Positions 25,301 through 31,772 of a stretch of 64,000 nucleotides of DNA are shown here, piece by piece. Source of the DNA: Oncomelania hupensis (Eukaryota > Mollusca > Gastropoda > Littorinimorpha > Pomatiopsidae); contig CM072521.1 in NCBI GenBank assembly GCA_036898135.1, forward strand, positions 66,467,983 to 66,531,982, given 5' to 3'. A program made the position numbers and the translations under genes. Below the pieces are notes generated by a model. The model made no database searches. It was not told the origin of the DNA and saw only the letters and a list, made by a program, of their open reading frames with translations. Numbering within the stretch: position 1 is the stretch's first letter; each line of letters starts with the position of its first letter.

Positions 25301-28300
25301 CTTTTCACTCCTCTGTTATTGTAATGTTACTTATAATTATTCAAACAACTACAATTATAAAGATTGTTATTATTACTACTTATTACTTATTTGTAATTTA
25401 ATATTTTATTTTGCACTTTTCCAGTGTGATCTCTTGGACGAATAAATGTCTTTTGTCTTATGCCTTTACCATGGCTATCATCCTAATTTGTGTGCATCTA
25501 TAATGTCTCCATTTCAAGCTTCATGCAGTCAGGGATCTAGGGCTTGGGTGTATTGTCATACTCCTAAAGCAGGTTTAGCAGCTCAAAGAGATGCTCATTA
25601 CACTGGTCTCTGGAGCCCAGCCTGCACACTCAGATGCCAACCAGTACGGATTGACTGTATTTAATTCAGGCAAAGTGAATTAAATACAGAAATACGGTAG
25701 CTTTTATAAGAATACGGAGGAGAAGTTGCCGATCGTTTATCTTTGCCAGCTTCTGGTCTCAGAATAGTACTCATGCACTCACTGAACGTCGCTGTGTGCC
25801 TGCTGTATTTTCCGACACGCTTTTCGATTCATGACTGTACCCTAATCAATCACGTGATGAAAGCCGAATCAAGCACGCGGGTGGTTCTTACCCAATCGCT
25901 AGACCCGAATCAAATACGTGATCCATTTGTCCAATAAAAACACTACTTTTTAGCCTTTCGGGTGAAGACTATAATGGAGGGAACTCGTACAGATCTATTT
26001 TTAGACTGACATCATCTGGGGTTAGGGTTGGGTTAGGGTTACCCTACCCAACCCAACCTTACCCTACCCTACCGGTACCCTACTCTACTCCTACCCTAAC
26101 CCTAGTCTAAAAATAGACCTGTACGAGTTCCCTCCATAATAGTCTTCACCGCCTTTCGGAGTGTTTCAAAATCGCAAAAATGGCAGGACATGGTAGACCC
26201 AGAAAAATAAAAGCTGCTAAGTCTGATGACGAAGCCGATTCCTCTTCAAAGAAAACAAAGCCTGCAACTAAACGATTGCAGGATTTTCTGCATTCATACA
26301 CAGAAGCACATCCATGCATCATTGCGTTGAAACTGTCAACAACGTACACACGCTATACTGTCTGTGGCTTCGATTTTTTTTTAAAGTCCTGGTGGCTTTG
26401 ACGATGTTGCCAGGCATGTTGCATCTGCTAGACACAAAGCTTACTTACTGTCCAAGATCATACTGAGGATTCTCCTGATCCCTGTGTCCAACTGTTCATG
26501 TAAAAGGGTCTTTTCTCTGGTTAGAAAAAATAAAACTGACTTTAGAGGGACTTTGGGAAGTATGACACTGAATGCAATGCTGCAGTTGAAATCAAGAAAT
26601 TCAAATATTGACTGCTACAAAACAAAACTCTCCAACACTTCTGAAAAATTGCAAAATTGCAACTGCTAAGTCCTTGAAACAATAGAACTGTTTTGTTGCT
26701 GACATTGCTTTTATTGGAAAGATTATCAGTATCATTCATTTTAAGTAAAACAAGTGTTGTGTTCAACAAGCTGATTTTCATGGTATTTTTTTGAGTAAAA
26801 CAAGTGTAGTGTTCAACAAGCTGATTTTCATGGTGATTTTAGAAGGCTGAAAATAGCCTGCTATTTCAGAGGTAAGCCTGTCACGTCGTTATAATGTCAT
26901 AGGCTGGGTTTTGCGAGAAAAAAAATACTGACAAGTATTTAAAAAATACTGACAAACAGGTCCGGAAATACTGACGAGAAGATTAGGGGGTTGGCACCTC
27001 TGCACACTTCATTTCTTTATTTTTTGCTACAACTTGCTATGTTTTTTCCCACAAAGGTCAGTTGTGACTTCTTCTTCAAGTCCAGCAGTCAGCCATCTTG
27101 TCAAGTGCATACTGACTAGGGGGTTGATTTCAAGATGCACAATTGCTGCCCACTGCTGCACCACTCCTCAGACCACTGAGTGTACCTGACTCTCACTGCA
27201 CAGCGTTTTGTTGCAGGGACAGCCCTACGCTGATGATGCACGAGTGTCGAGGCTTCACCATACCAGAGTGGATGAGGGTCAAGGTCAAAGCGCAGATGCA
27301 GGTCATGAGGTCAGACGGGTCCAAACAACGCAGCCGCTCACGATCCCCTTTGTCTGTGAGTACTTGTCGTACATCACAAATCATACATTATACATCATTT
27401 ATCATATATCGGTGATGTGCATTCCTGACAAAATAAAGGGTCACATTCAATGCAGAAATGTGTAAATTGTTGGAAGTGACTACGACGAGGGTATAAGCTG
27501 AAGTCTAATCTGTTCACACCAGCTTACAGTTGCACTGACTTTTAAAGATCCTGACACTTATGTCCTATGGTCGAGTGCCAGCCAGACACAGCAACACACC
27601 TAACACACATTGGTGCATGCAAATTGTCATTGTGAAATAATTATTACACAGTTTTCCTGAGATGCAACTTCAGTCGGCTGAAGCAGGCTGTGCCAGGGTG
27701 ATGCTGTTCAAATAACGGTGACTGTAGAATCTCTGTACTGAATGTTTCTTACTGAACAGATTCTATAAACTCTGTATTCTGCAAAGATGCATTTCCATCG
27801 TAAATGAAAATAAAGGAAAGATCTATCTCCACTTCTCTGTTGTCCATGGTTTGTAATGATAGGAAAGATCTATCTCTACTTCTCTGTTGTCCATGGTTTG
27901 TAATGATAGGAAAGATCTATCTCCACTTCTCTGTTGTCCATGGTTTGTAATGATAGGAAAGATCTATCTCCACTTCTCTGTTGTCCATGGTTTGTAATGA
28001 TAGGAAAGATCTATCTCCACTTCTCTGTTGTCAATAGTTTGCATTTGTGGATGTGTGCCATAGACACAGATGGCCATGTGGCTGTGTTCTAAGCTCACCA
28101 GTGTATCAGGTGGGCTTGCTAACAATCAGCCACTTGATTTTCGGCAAGTCTGATACACTGGCGAGCTGGGAAGCAAGTGACTGATTTTCAATGGCATGAA
28201 AAGATGCCTGAACGAAGTACAGAGAAAAAAAAATCCTGTTGATGGGAAGTAAGTATGCACAGTTTGGCTGATTGGTAACAGTAATGGGAAGGATTCTTAC

Positions 28301-28600
28301 AAGAGAATACAAAGCCAGAACTATTTGTAAAATCTAGGGATGGCGTCTCTAAACATAACAAGATGCTAAACATGAACAATATGGTTATGGTGTTTTTGAC
28401 AGGATCGACCCAAGTCTCTGCCCTTCTCTAACTTCTTGGATAACGACGTAGACAGCGTGGGAAACAAAAACAGTTTGCAGGTAACGGGTGACCAGGGATT
28501 GGGCTAAATTACCGGTGTTCAGTAACGGGATCACATTCCAGCATTGGGTTGGGCATTCTGTATATCCTCAGCCCTTACCATGATGGGGATGAAGATAAGA

Positions 28601-28665
<65 letters not shown>

Positions 28666-31600
28666 AAGACCGTTTGCAGTTATCAGACTATTACTAAGGT
28701 TATACAAGCAGTCAGCCCGAACGCGACGCTGATCCCAATGTGAGTGCCAGAGGATGTTGAGGGCATAGGCCTATCCACAACCTAGGGTTGATAGATCTGT
28801 GACAGTTGGCCAGCCTCAAGGTCACCTGTTTAGTGGAAACTGGTCAATGCATGTTCTTTATAGTTAACTGACTTTGTTCTTCTGTACCAAACTATGCCTG
28901 TTCTTTATAGTTAACTGACTTCTGTACCAAACTATGCCTGTTCTTTATAGTTAACTGACTTTGTTCTTCTGTACCAAACTATGCATGTTCTTTATAGTTA
29001 ACTGACTTTGTTCTTCTGTCTGACCTATGCCTGTTCTTTATAGTTAACTGACTTTGTTCTTCTGTCTGGCCTATGCATGTTCTTTATAGTTAACTGACTT
29101 TGTTCTTTTGTTGGTACAACTATGCATGTTCTTTATAGTTAACTGACTTTATTCTTCTGTCTGGCCTATGCCTGTTCTTTATAGTTAACTGACTTTGTTC
29201 TTCTGTCTGGCCTATGCATGTTCTTTATAGTTAACTGACTTTGTTCTTCTGTCTGGCCTATGCATGTTCTTTATAGTTAACTGACTTTGTTCTTCTGTCT
29301 GGCCTATGCATGTTCTTTATAGTTAACTGACTTTATTCTTCTGTCTGGCCTATGCCTGTTCTTTATAGTTAACTGACTTTGTTCTTCTGTCTGGCCTATG
29401 CATGTTCTTTATAGTTAACTGACTTTGTTCTTCTGTACCAAACTATGCATGTTCTTTATTATAGTTAACTGACTTTGTTCTTCTGTACCAAACTATGCAT
29501 GTTCTTTATAGTTAACTGACTTTGTTCTTCTGTACCAAACTATGCATGTTCTTTATAGTTAACTGACTTTGTTCTTCTGTACCAAACTATGCATGTTCTT
29601 TATAGTTAACTGACTTTGTTCTTCTGTACCAAACTATGTATGTTCTTTATAGTTAACTGACTTTGTTCTTCTGTACCAAACTATGCATGTTCTTTATAGT
29701 TAACTGACTTTGTTCTTCTGTACCAAACTATGTATGTTCTTTATTATAGTTAACTGACTTTGTTCTTCTGTACCAAACTATGCATGTTCTTTATAGTTAA
29801 CTGACTTTGTTCTTCTGTACCAAACCTTTTGATGATGGTGACGACAAGGGTGATATTGATGATAATGAACAGCAACAACATAGTATGATACTGTTTCAGT
29901 TTTTCCACAGCACATTCTCATAATCCCCCCCCGTGGGGGTCCCGGGGGTTTCAGTATAAATAGTATCCCCACTTTCTGTAAATTTAGTGCTTTAAATTCC
30001 CACTGTCGCTGTCTTTCTCCTTTGTTCTTTCTCATTCCTACTCTGTTCTAATAATAATAATAATAACGGATTTTTATATAGCGGATACTCCAGCCTATGA
30101 CCAGACTCACCACGCTTTACATAGTCATTACATATAAGTACATGCACTCGATAAACCTCGCTTTCGCTACAATACACCAAAAGACAGAACAGTAAGGGTA
30201 CAAATTATTTACACTTATGTACCCAAATTACAATTTACAACTATGTACACAAATGACAGAAAAGACAAATAGAATAGCAAAAACATATTCACAGCTATTT
30301 ATATGCCCGGTTAGGCCCAGGAGGAAAAACAATATAAATATGTCTATATATGTCTATATTCTATCAATCTACTATACAGTGAAACCTCCGGTATACGACC
30401 GTCCAAAATCTGAGAAAAAACGGTCTTATAATAGAGGTGGTCTTATACCGGAAACAAGGGGTGGTAGAGGGGGAGGGGGGGGGAGGGTTCAGGCTTGGAA
30501 GGGTATGTAGTAATAATTTTCACACTCACCAGCATGTATTCTCTTGACAAAGAAAACTGTAAAACATGTTTCATTTTTAGTTTTGTCTTTTATTCACAAC
30601 TTCAAAAATTGAAAACAGTCGTGTCTTCAGACATTTTGAACAGGGAAAAACTTTCTCTCTGCCAAACTCAAAACTTTCCTCTTGCGCGACGCCATTTTGA
30701 CAAGGCAGTGTAGGCGAGTAATGTCCCTTACTTGCAAACCGGAAATAGCAGACAACAGCAGGCGTACTCTAACATGAGAGAAAAAACGAAAGGTACAGAC
30801 AATAAATTAACTGATATATCTTTTAAATTGCCTAAGACGGTCATATAAAGGGCTTAAGACACGGTCGCTGGTTGCATAAACGAGGTTGTCGCATACCAGA
30901 GGTAATTTATTATTGGAAGTGAATCTGTCAGAAGTTTTCAGGTCACATAACGGAGGGAGTCGTATACCAGAGAGACGGATACCGGAGGTTCCACTGTACT
31001 ATCTTCTTCTTCGCTAGACCTGTCACCTACCTTTTTTCTTGAAAACTCTTCCGGGACAAAACTCCTCATTTGTGTATGAGGTCTGTTGGATCAGCTTGGG
31101 AATATTGGGCACTTTCTGCCAAATGGTCATTGGGCTTCCAATGATGTTATTATTTAGCAATGTAGGCATTTTATATGTATGTATTTTGTTGATATTTTAT
31201 AATGATGTTTGTATTTTATTTTGTTTTTGTAAACGGGGTTTTGATAAATTGGAGTATAGCCTCAGCGACCCTGTTTGGGATGTCTTTATTGTAAAGTGAC
31301 CGGCTGGTAGAGTGCCTTCAGTGTTACCACTAGGGTTGTTTTGGCAGATCTTTTATTGCGAATCAGGGACGAGACCTCTTTCAGCGAAGTTGTGGTCTTG
31401 ATTTGATTTGATATAATGGTGATATTGGTCTTTCACTTAAGGCATGAACAATTTGCAAACAGGGTGCTGTGCATTTTATTTTTATTTATTTGTTTTTTGA
31501 CTAGTTTGTTATTATTTTTATTATCATCAATTGATTATTTATATATATATTAATTTACGCGTGTCTGTCATCAGCCGTCGCCAGCTGATACAGAGGAGAT

Positions 31601-31772
31601 GGAGTTCCTGTCAGGAATGGACAACGACGACACTCAGCCTTCCATCACGTCACTCACCGCCACTGGTGGCTTTGATGACACGCCCAACCGTTCACCCTGC
31701 CCCCCTGACCTCTCAGACCATATGCACCAGGATGACGATGATGATCTCCCCTCCTCCGCCCCCTTCAGTTAA
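4050..31772 (+). CDS. DNTTIP1: DNTTIP1 (TdIF1) orthologue with a ~767-residue N-terminal extension
   Basis: Eighteen coding exons join in one frame (3561 nt, 1186 codons plus stop): 4050-4081, 8883-9529, 11829-12004, 12384-13697, 14301-14432, 18714-18820, 18949-19054, 19329-19430, 19560-19670, 21519-21602, 22018-22049, 22872-22929, 23614-23672, 24730-24790, 24996-25120, 27217-27355, 28403-28480, 31575-31772. All have GT/AG borders. From about residue 806 it follows DNTTIP1: dimerisation region (LTTSAAKSLDILRQNV), then KRGRPP-type AT-hook (RKGRPP, ~939-943), then the SKI/SNO/DAC-like DNA-binding domain (WDPDRITDGTLFVMGARANK, from residue 968). In vertebrates DNTTIP1 dimerises, binds HDAC1/2 and is a core subunit of the MiDAC deacetylase complex in the nucleus. 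The human protein is 329 residues, so this one is unusually long. The tail after ~1095 is acidic and serine-rich. Start chosen at 4050 (MMDNQRTSKS); a second ATG follows at 4053. Confidence 0.88.
4082..5496 (+). other. DNTTIP1 intron 1, part upstream of the RTE copy
   Basis: AT-rich intronic sequence. Only a weak SINE-like stretch around 5160-5290 is noted; I see no exon. Confidence 0.45.
5497..8062 (+). mobile_element. RTE-clade LINE, 5'-truncated and inactivated (copy 1)
   Basis: It begins inside the endonuclease (..NAKVGQDAHHNWGD, then GGEHHNQIDYIMVKK and GSDHD) and runs through reverse transcriptase (NYCTISLISHPSKVLLK, AGFRAGRSTTEQI, FKKAFDLVWHA) to the family's C-terminal RWYGHV-type and RGRPKKRW region. 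The sequence matches the RTE/BovB type of RT. A 4-base insertion near 7066 breaks the frame. The catalytic box is FADY instead of FADD near 7257, followed by a TGA at 7283. The 3' end is a short GGATA repeat (8047-8062), the usual RTE style of tail. Lies in DNTTIP1 intron 1. Confidence 0.88.
8235..8580 (+). mobile_element. CR1-type LINE 3' fragment
   Basis: Frames read YGLKSLGLPSLEYRRSRGGM and, after frame breaks, NNLPTETLYKFSSVDVFKN. This is the C-terminal tail common to CR1-type RT proteins (compare LCLPSLEHRRLRGDM in the large CR1 on the minus strand at 55.6 kb). The copy is old and broken. Confidence 0.7.
8613..8755 (+). repeat. Minisatellite, 28-bp unit x ~5
   Basis: Units start GGATGATAACCATTCCATGA; they differ at one position (GAGTCATGG versus GGGTCATGG). 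The array ends about 130 bp before the acceptor of DNTTIP1 exon 2. Confidence 0.9.
8883..14432 (+). CDS. DNTTIP1: Coding exons 2-5 of the DNTTIP1 gene: low-complexity N-terminal extension
   Basis: These exons encode residues 11-767. The composition is rich in Ser, Pro, His, Gln and Gly, with no recognisable folded domain; it is probably disordered. Features seen: an early basic patch (GAEPKRPRKSED) that could serve as a nuclear signal; a 7-residue repeat, DGGRVLS/A, four times from about residue 381 (21-bp DNA repeat at 12669-12750); Pro-rich runs (PPPYRPQPPLPPH); and psi-K-x-E SUMO-type motifs VKQE (K565) and VKVE (K743). Exon 4 (1314 bp) and exon 5 (132 bp) both start and end in phase 0, so either could be skipped without a frameshift. 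Joining to the downstream DNTTIP1 exons rests on phase and strand only; a separate upstream gene is excluded only by the absence of any stop, poly(A) or new start. Confidence 0.72.
9530..10064 (+). other. DNTTIP1 intron 2, no clear structure
   Basis: Intronic sequence; I see nothing definite in it. The same holds for about 10520-11230, which is AT-rich. Confidence 0.4.
10065..10470 (+). repeat. Long pyrimidine-rich (CTT/TCC) tract
   Basis: About 400 bases with nearly only C and T on the plus strand, built from imperfect TTC, TCC and CTT runs. Such mirror-rich homopurine/homopyrimidine DNA can adopt triplex structure. The open frames across it (Ser/Phe/Leu-rich) are low-complexity artefacts. 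Confidence 0.8.
11285..11815 (+). repeat. Degenerate minisatellite, ~57-60-bp unit x ~9
   Basis: Units contain GACTGATGTATGGTGTGTAT and ACTACTGGTGTGTAGTG with variation of length and sequence. The array runs up to 13 bases before the AG acceptor of DNTTIP1 exon 3 at 11829, so it supplies the branch-point region of that intron. Confidence 0.85.
15318..16171 (+). CDS. Possible small nested gene (49-residue product) with two alternative second exons
   Basis: ATG at 15318 gives MAENIASPTFNLVTLV and ends at a good GTAAGT donor (exon 15318-15366, phase 1). Two candidate second exons follow. Exon 2a (15834-15871) reads GDETYAALKNGKA; exon 2b (16071-16171) reads GDETYDGLKRTFLARGKG.. and ends at TAG. 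The two start alike (GDETY..LK), so one looks like a diverged duplicate of the other. Splicing 1 to 2b gives 49 residues; including 2a shifts 2b out of frame to an early stop, so they would be mutually exclusive. Downstream, a different frame continues openly (SFFDQHGNIVLLQLELL) to a GT donor and a last exon at 16581-16642 (VADWFTLLFPGVAYPTLRVK). The protein is not recognised. A decayed transposon passenger is equally possible. It lies in DNTTIP1 intron 5, same strand. Confidence 0.35.
16266..16309 (+). repeat. (AAT)n microsatellite
   Basis: About 14 AAT units, directly downstream of the possible nested gene's exon 2b. Confidence 0.9.
17155..17290 (+). repeat. Dispersed repeat fragment related to 36220-36310
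   Basis: Shares TTTTAATGCCACTGTTT and a 'GGGCTTTGCCTTTCT' end with the repeat that ends at 36310. Only the end of the element is present. Another related piece, AGATCAAAGTCAGTATCACT, lies around 14610-14700. Confidence 0.5.
17439..18492 (+). mobile_element. 1054-bp TIR element, family G, copy 1
   Basis: Perfect 12-bp terminal inverted repeats: CAGGGTGGAGAA at the left and TTCTCCACCCTG at the right. ATTGAG is duplicated at 17433-17438 and 18493-18498, a 6-bp target duplication. A second copy lies at 44479-45552. Left end carries a GC-rich palindrome (CGCGAATCCGCGGATTTCCG); the right end carries CCCCTGGGCCCCGGCCGG. Inside is an ATG-started frame at 17777 (MDGLDSSTDEGEFTGFHLSD..EEEIGTDI), about 67 residues, acidic, kept in the other copy. 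It could be the N-terminus of a lost transposase. Lies in DNTTIP1 intron 5. Confidence 0.85.
18714..19670 (+). CDS. DNTTIP1: Coding exons 6-9: DNTTIP1 dimerisation / HDAC-binding region
   Basis: Exons 18714-18820, 18949-19054, 19329-19430 and 19560-19670 cover residues 768-909. The segment AGLTTSAAKSLDILRQNV, INQELHLLLQNYIE, KFFKPAADNIRL and HINAVCKQILEEAKRMY aligns by eye with the helical N-terminal domain of human DNTTIP1, which dimerises and contacts HDAC1 with the ELM2-SANT partner. Spacing of the helices is conserved. The exon 8 donor is GTGCGG, a weaker donor than its neighbours. Confidence 0.85.
20009..20458 (-). pseudogene. Unidentified 149-residue open segment, antisense to DNTTIP1 intron 9
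   Basis: The frame is open from after a TAG at 20461 down to a TAG at 20009. It has no in-frame ATG near its start, so it is an exon or the C-terminal remnant of a larger protein. It reads like real protein: an aromatic, basic middle (FPVWKWWLNLSEHSSEFWAY, LPRKKYILLSLRSDFAKWQT) and an acidic Ser-rich end (NDVEVSDVSSVSSYDEEVPD). That pattern, basic core plus acidic tail, is common at the C-termini of DNA transposases. I cannot name the family. Possibly a captured or decayed transposon fragment. Confidence 0.4.
20525..21455 (+). mobile_element. Dispersed retroposon family R, copy A
   Basis: Shares a long common sequence with copies at 29.9, 42.8, 44.1 and 45.9 kb: start GGTTTCAGTATAAATAGTAT, middle TTGAAAACTCTTCCGGGA, then TGTAAAGTGACCGGCTGG, and end GGACCTAAAGCAATAA. 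Copies A and B carry an extra ~290-bp segment (here 20690-20985, from CGGATTTTTATATAGCGG) that the others lack. Some copies end in an ACTA-repeat tail, which suggests retroposition. No coding frame. Confidence 0.75.
22018..27355 (+). CDS. DNTTIP1: Coding exons 11-16: AT-hook and SKI/SNO/DAC-like DNA-binding domain of DNTTIP1
   Basis: Exon 11 is only 32 bp and carries the AT-hook-like RKGRPPLNSSG. Exon 12 gives RSTPMKPIKLDSVKREGAK, and exon 13 starts at WDPDRI. The acceptor of exon 13 (..GTGTGGACAG) has a poor polypyrimidine tract. Exons 14-16 give ALGLGNTRGRLYIRHPDVFK, DKVWLYEQKLMPATGGKAYM and FTIPEWMRVKVKAQMQ. Together they match the C-terminal DNA/nucleosome-binding domain of DNTTIP1 without gaps in the core. 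Residues about 938-1095. Confidence 0.9.
22330..22760 (+). mobile_element. SINE-like dispersed repeat, family S2, copy 1
   Basis: Related pieces occur at 24354-24520, 27490-27640 and 36915-37015 (shared TAGATCCTGTNT, GTGTCAGATGATGC, AAAGATCCTGACACT-like blocks). The end reads AAAAGTGCTGTAACGATAAT followed by an AAT run. Non-coding. The Pol III head is not evident. Confidence 0.5.
23078..23255 (-). mobile_element. Small TIR element, family T, copy 2
   Basis: Inverse orientation relative to copies 1 and 3. Ends GGTTTACGGTAACATAGG and TCCATAAACAGAC; core AACCTTTTTCACCTTGGGTG. Followed by a G homopolymer at 23270-23290. Confidence 0.6.
23700..24345 (+). repeat. Minisatellite, 63-bp unit x ~10
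   Basis: Unit core GATGATAACATAAGATATGA, 63 bp (21 codons), so a false open frame appears on the minus strand. The array starts 28 bp after the donor of DNTTIP1 exon 13, inside the intron. Confidence 0.92.
24354..24520 (+). mobile_element. SINE-like repeat, family S2, copy 2 (fragment)
   Basis: Shares GTAGATCCTGTTTCATTGAG and the 'GTCTGGGGTGTGAGACAG' block with the copies at 22.5 and 36.9 kb. Confidence 0.5.
25631..27002 (+). mobile_element. Internally deleted hAT-like transposon with 6-bp target duplication
   Basis: Ends CAGATGCCAACC (left) and GGTTGGCACCTCTG (right) form imperfect inverted repeats; CACACT flanks both sides. Inside, MAGHGRPRKIKAAKSDDEAD starts a transposase-like N-terminus at 26180, followed by a BED-type zinc-finger remnant (YTVCGFDF, then after a 1-base frameshift GGFDDVARHVASARHKAY). 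This runs straight into CKRVFSLVRKNKTDF and TLNAMLQLK, the conserved C-terminal dimerisation motif of hAT transposases. The catalytic middle is missing, so the copy is non-autonomous. A second element (25961-26150) is inserted in it. Lies in DNTTIP1 intron 15. Confidence 0.72.
25961..26150 (+). mobile_element. 190-bp palindromic element with telomere-like centre
   Basis: Long inverted repeats of about 50 bp: left GGTGAAGACTATAATGGAGG, right the reverse complement ending AGTCTTCACC. GCCTTTCG flanks it at 25953-25960 and 26151-26158 (8 bp; 9 if one end base is shifted). The centre (26020-26110) holds GGGTTAGGGTT on one side and CCCTAACCCTAG-like blocks on the other, so TTAGGG-type motifs face each other. 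It sits inside the hAT-like element, so it is the younger insertion. Confidence 0.75.
27490..27640 (+). mobile_element. SINE-like repeat, family S2, copy 3 (fragment)
   Basis: Blocks CTAATCTGTTCACACC and AAAGATCCTGACACTTATGT match the copy at 22.5 kb. Non-coding, in DNTTIP1 intron 16. Confidence 0.5.
27815..28035 (+). repeat. Minisatellite, 47-bp unit x ~4.7
   Basis: Unit GGAAAGATCTATCTCCACTT plus TCTGTTGTCCATGGTTTG, nearly identical between copies, which suggests recent expansion. Confidence 0.92.
28403..31772 (+). CDS. DNTTIP1: Last two coding exons of the DNTTIP1 gene, acidic tail
   Basis: Exon 17 (28403-28480) and exon 18 (31575-31772, TAA at 31770) encode an acidic, Ser/Thr-rich C-terminus (NDVDSVGNKN, SGMDNDDTQPS, QDDDDDLPSSAP). 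Human DNTTIP1 ends soon after the DNA-binding domain, so this tail is an addition. Both exons are phase 0. The 3'UTR probably starts at 31773; an ATTAAA occurs near 32083, but the poly(A) site is not certain. Confidence 0.8.
28600..28660 (+). repeat. (GAT)n microsatellite
   Basis: About 20 GAT units. It produces poly-Met and poly-Asp false frames. Confidence 0.95.
28848..29826 (+). repeat. Minisatellite, 47-bp unit x ~21
   Basis: Unit core TTCTTTATAGTTAACTGACT plus TTGTTCTTCTG. Two sub-types alternate in blocks: TACCAAACTATG and TCTGGCCTATG. The middle of the array is the TCTGGCC type and both flanks are the TACCAAA type, so the array grew by block duplication. TAGTTAACT contains the palindrome GTTAAC. 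Lies in DNTTIP1 intron 17. Confidence 0.93.
29925..31405 (+). mobile_element. Dispersed retroposon family R, copy B, with a nested pogo-like element
   Basis: Same family as 20.5 kb, including the extra ~290-bp segment (30050-30330). It is interrupted at 30377-30996 by a TIR element. Sequence on both sides of that insert matches copy A continuously. Confidence 0.78.
30377..30996 (+). mobile_element. Pogo/Tigger-like Tc1-mariner element, non-autonomous, TA target duplication
   Basis: Ends CAGTGAAACCTCCGGTATAC and, reversed, CAGTGGAACCTCCGGTATCC: inverted repeats of at least 20 bp with two mismatches. TA flanks both ends; copy A of family R shows the empty site (CTACTATACTATCTTC). CAGTG ends with TA duplication are typical of pogo/Tigger. 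Inside are repeated GGTCTTATA/GGTCGCATACC sub-terminal motifs and no transposase frame. Confidence 0.82.

Noticed and set aside
28848..29826. CRISPR-like regularly spaced repeats
   Set aside because: Units are directly contiguous with no unique spacers, in an intron of a eukaryotic gene; a minisatellite.
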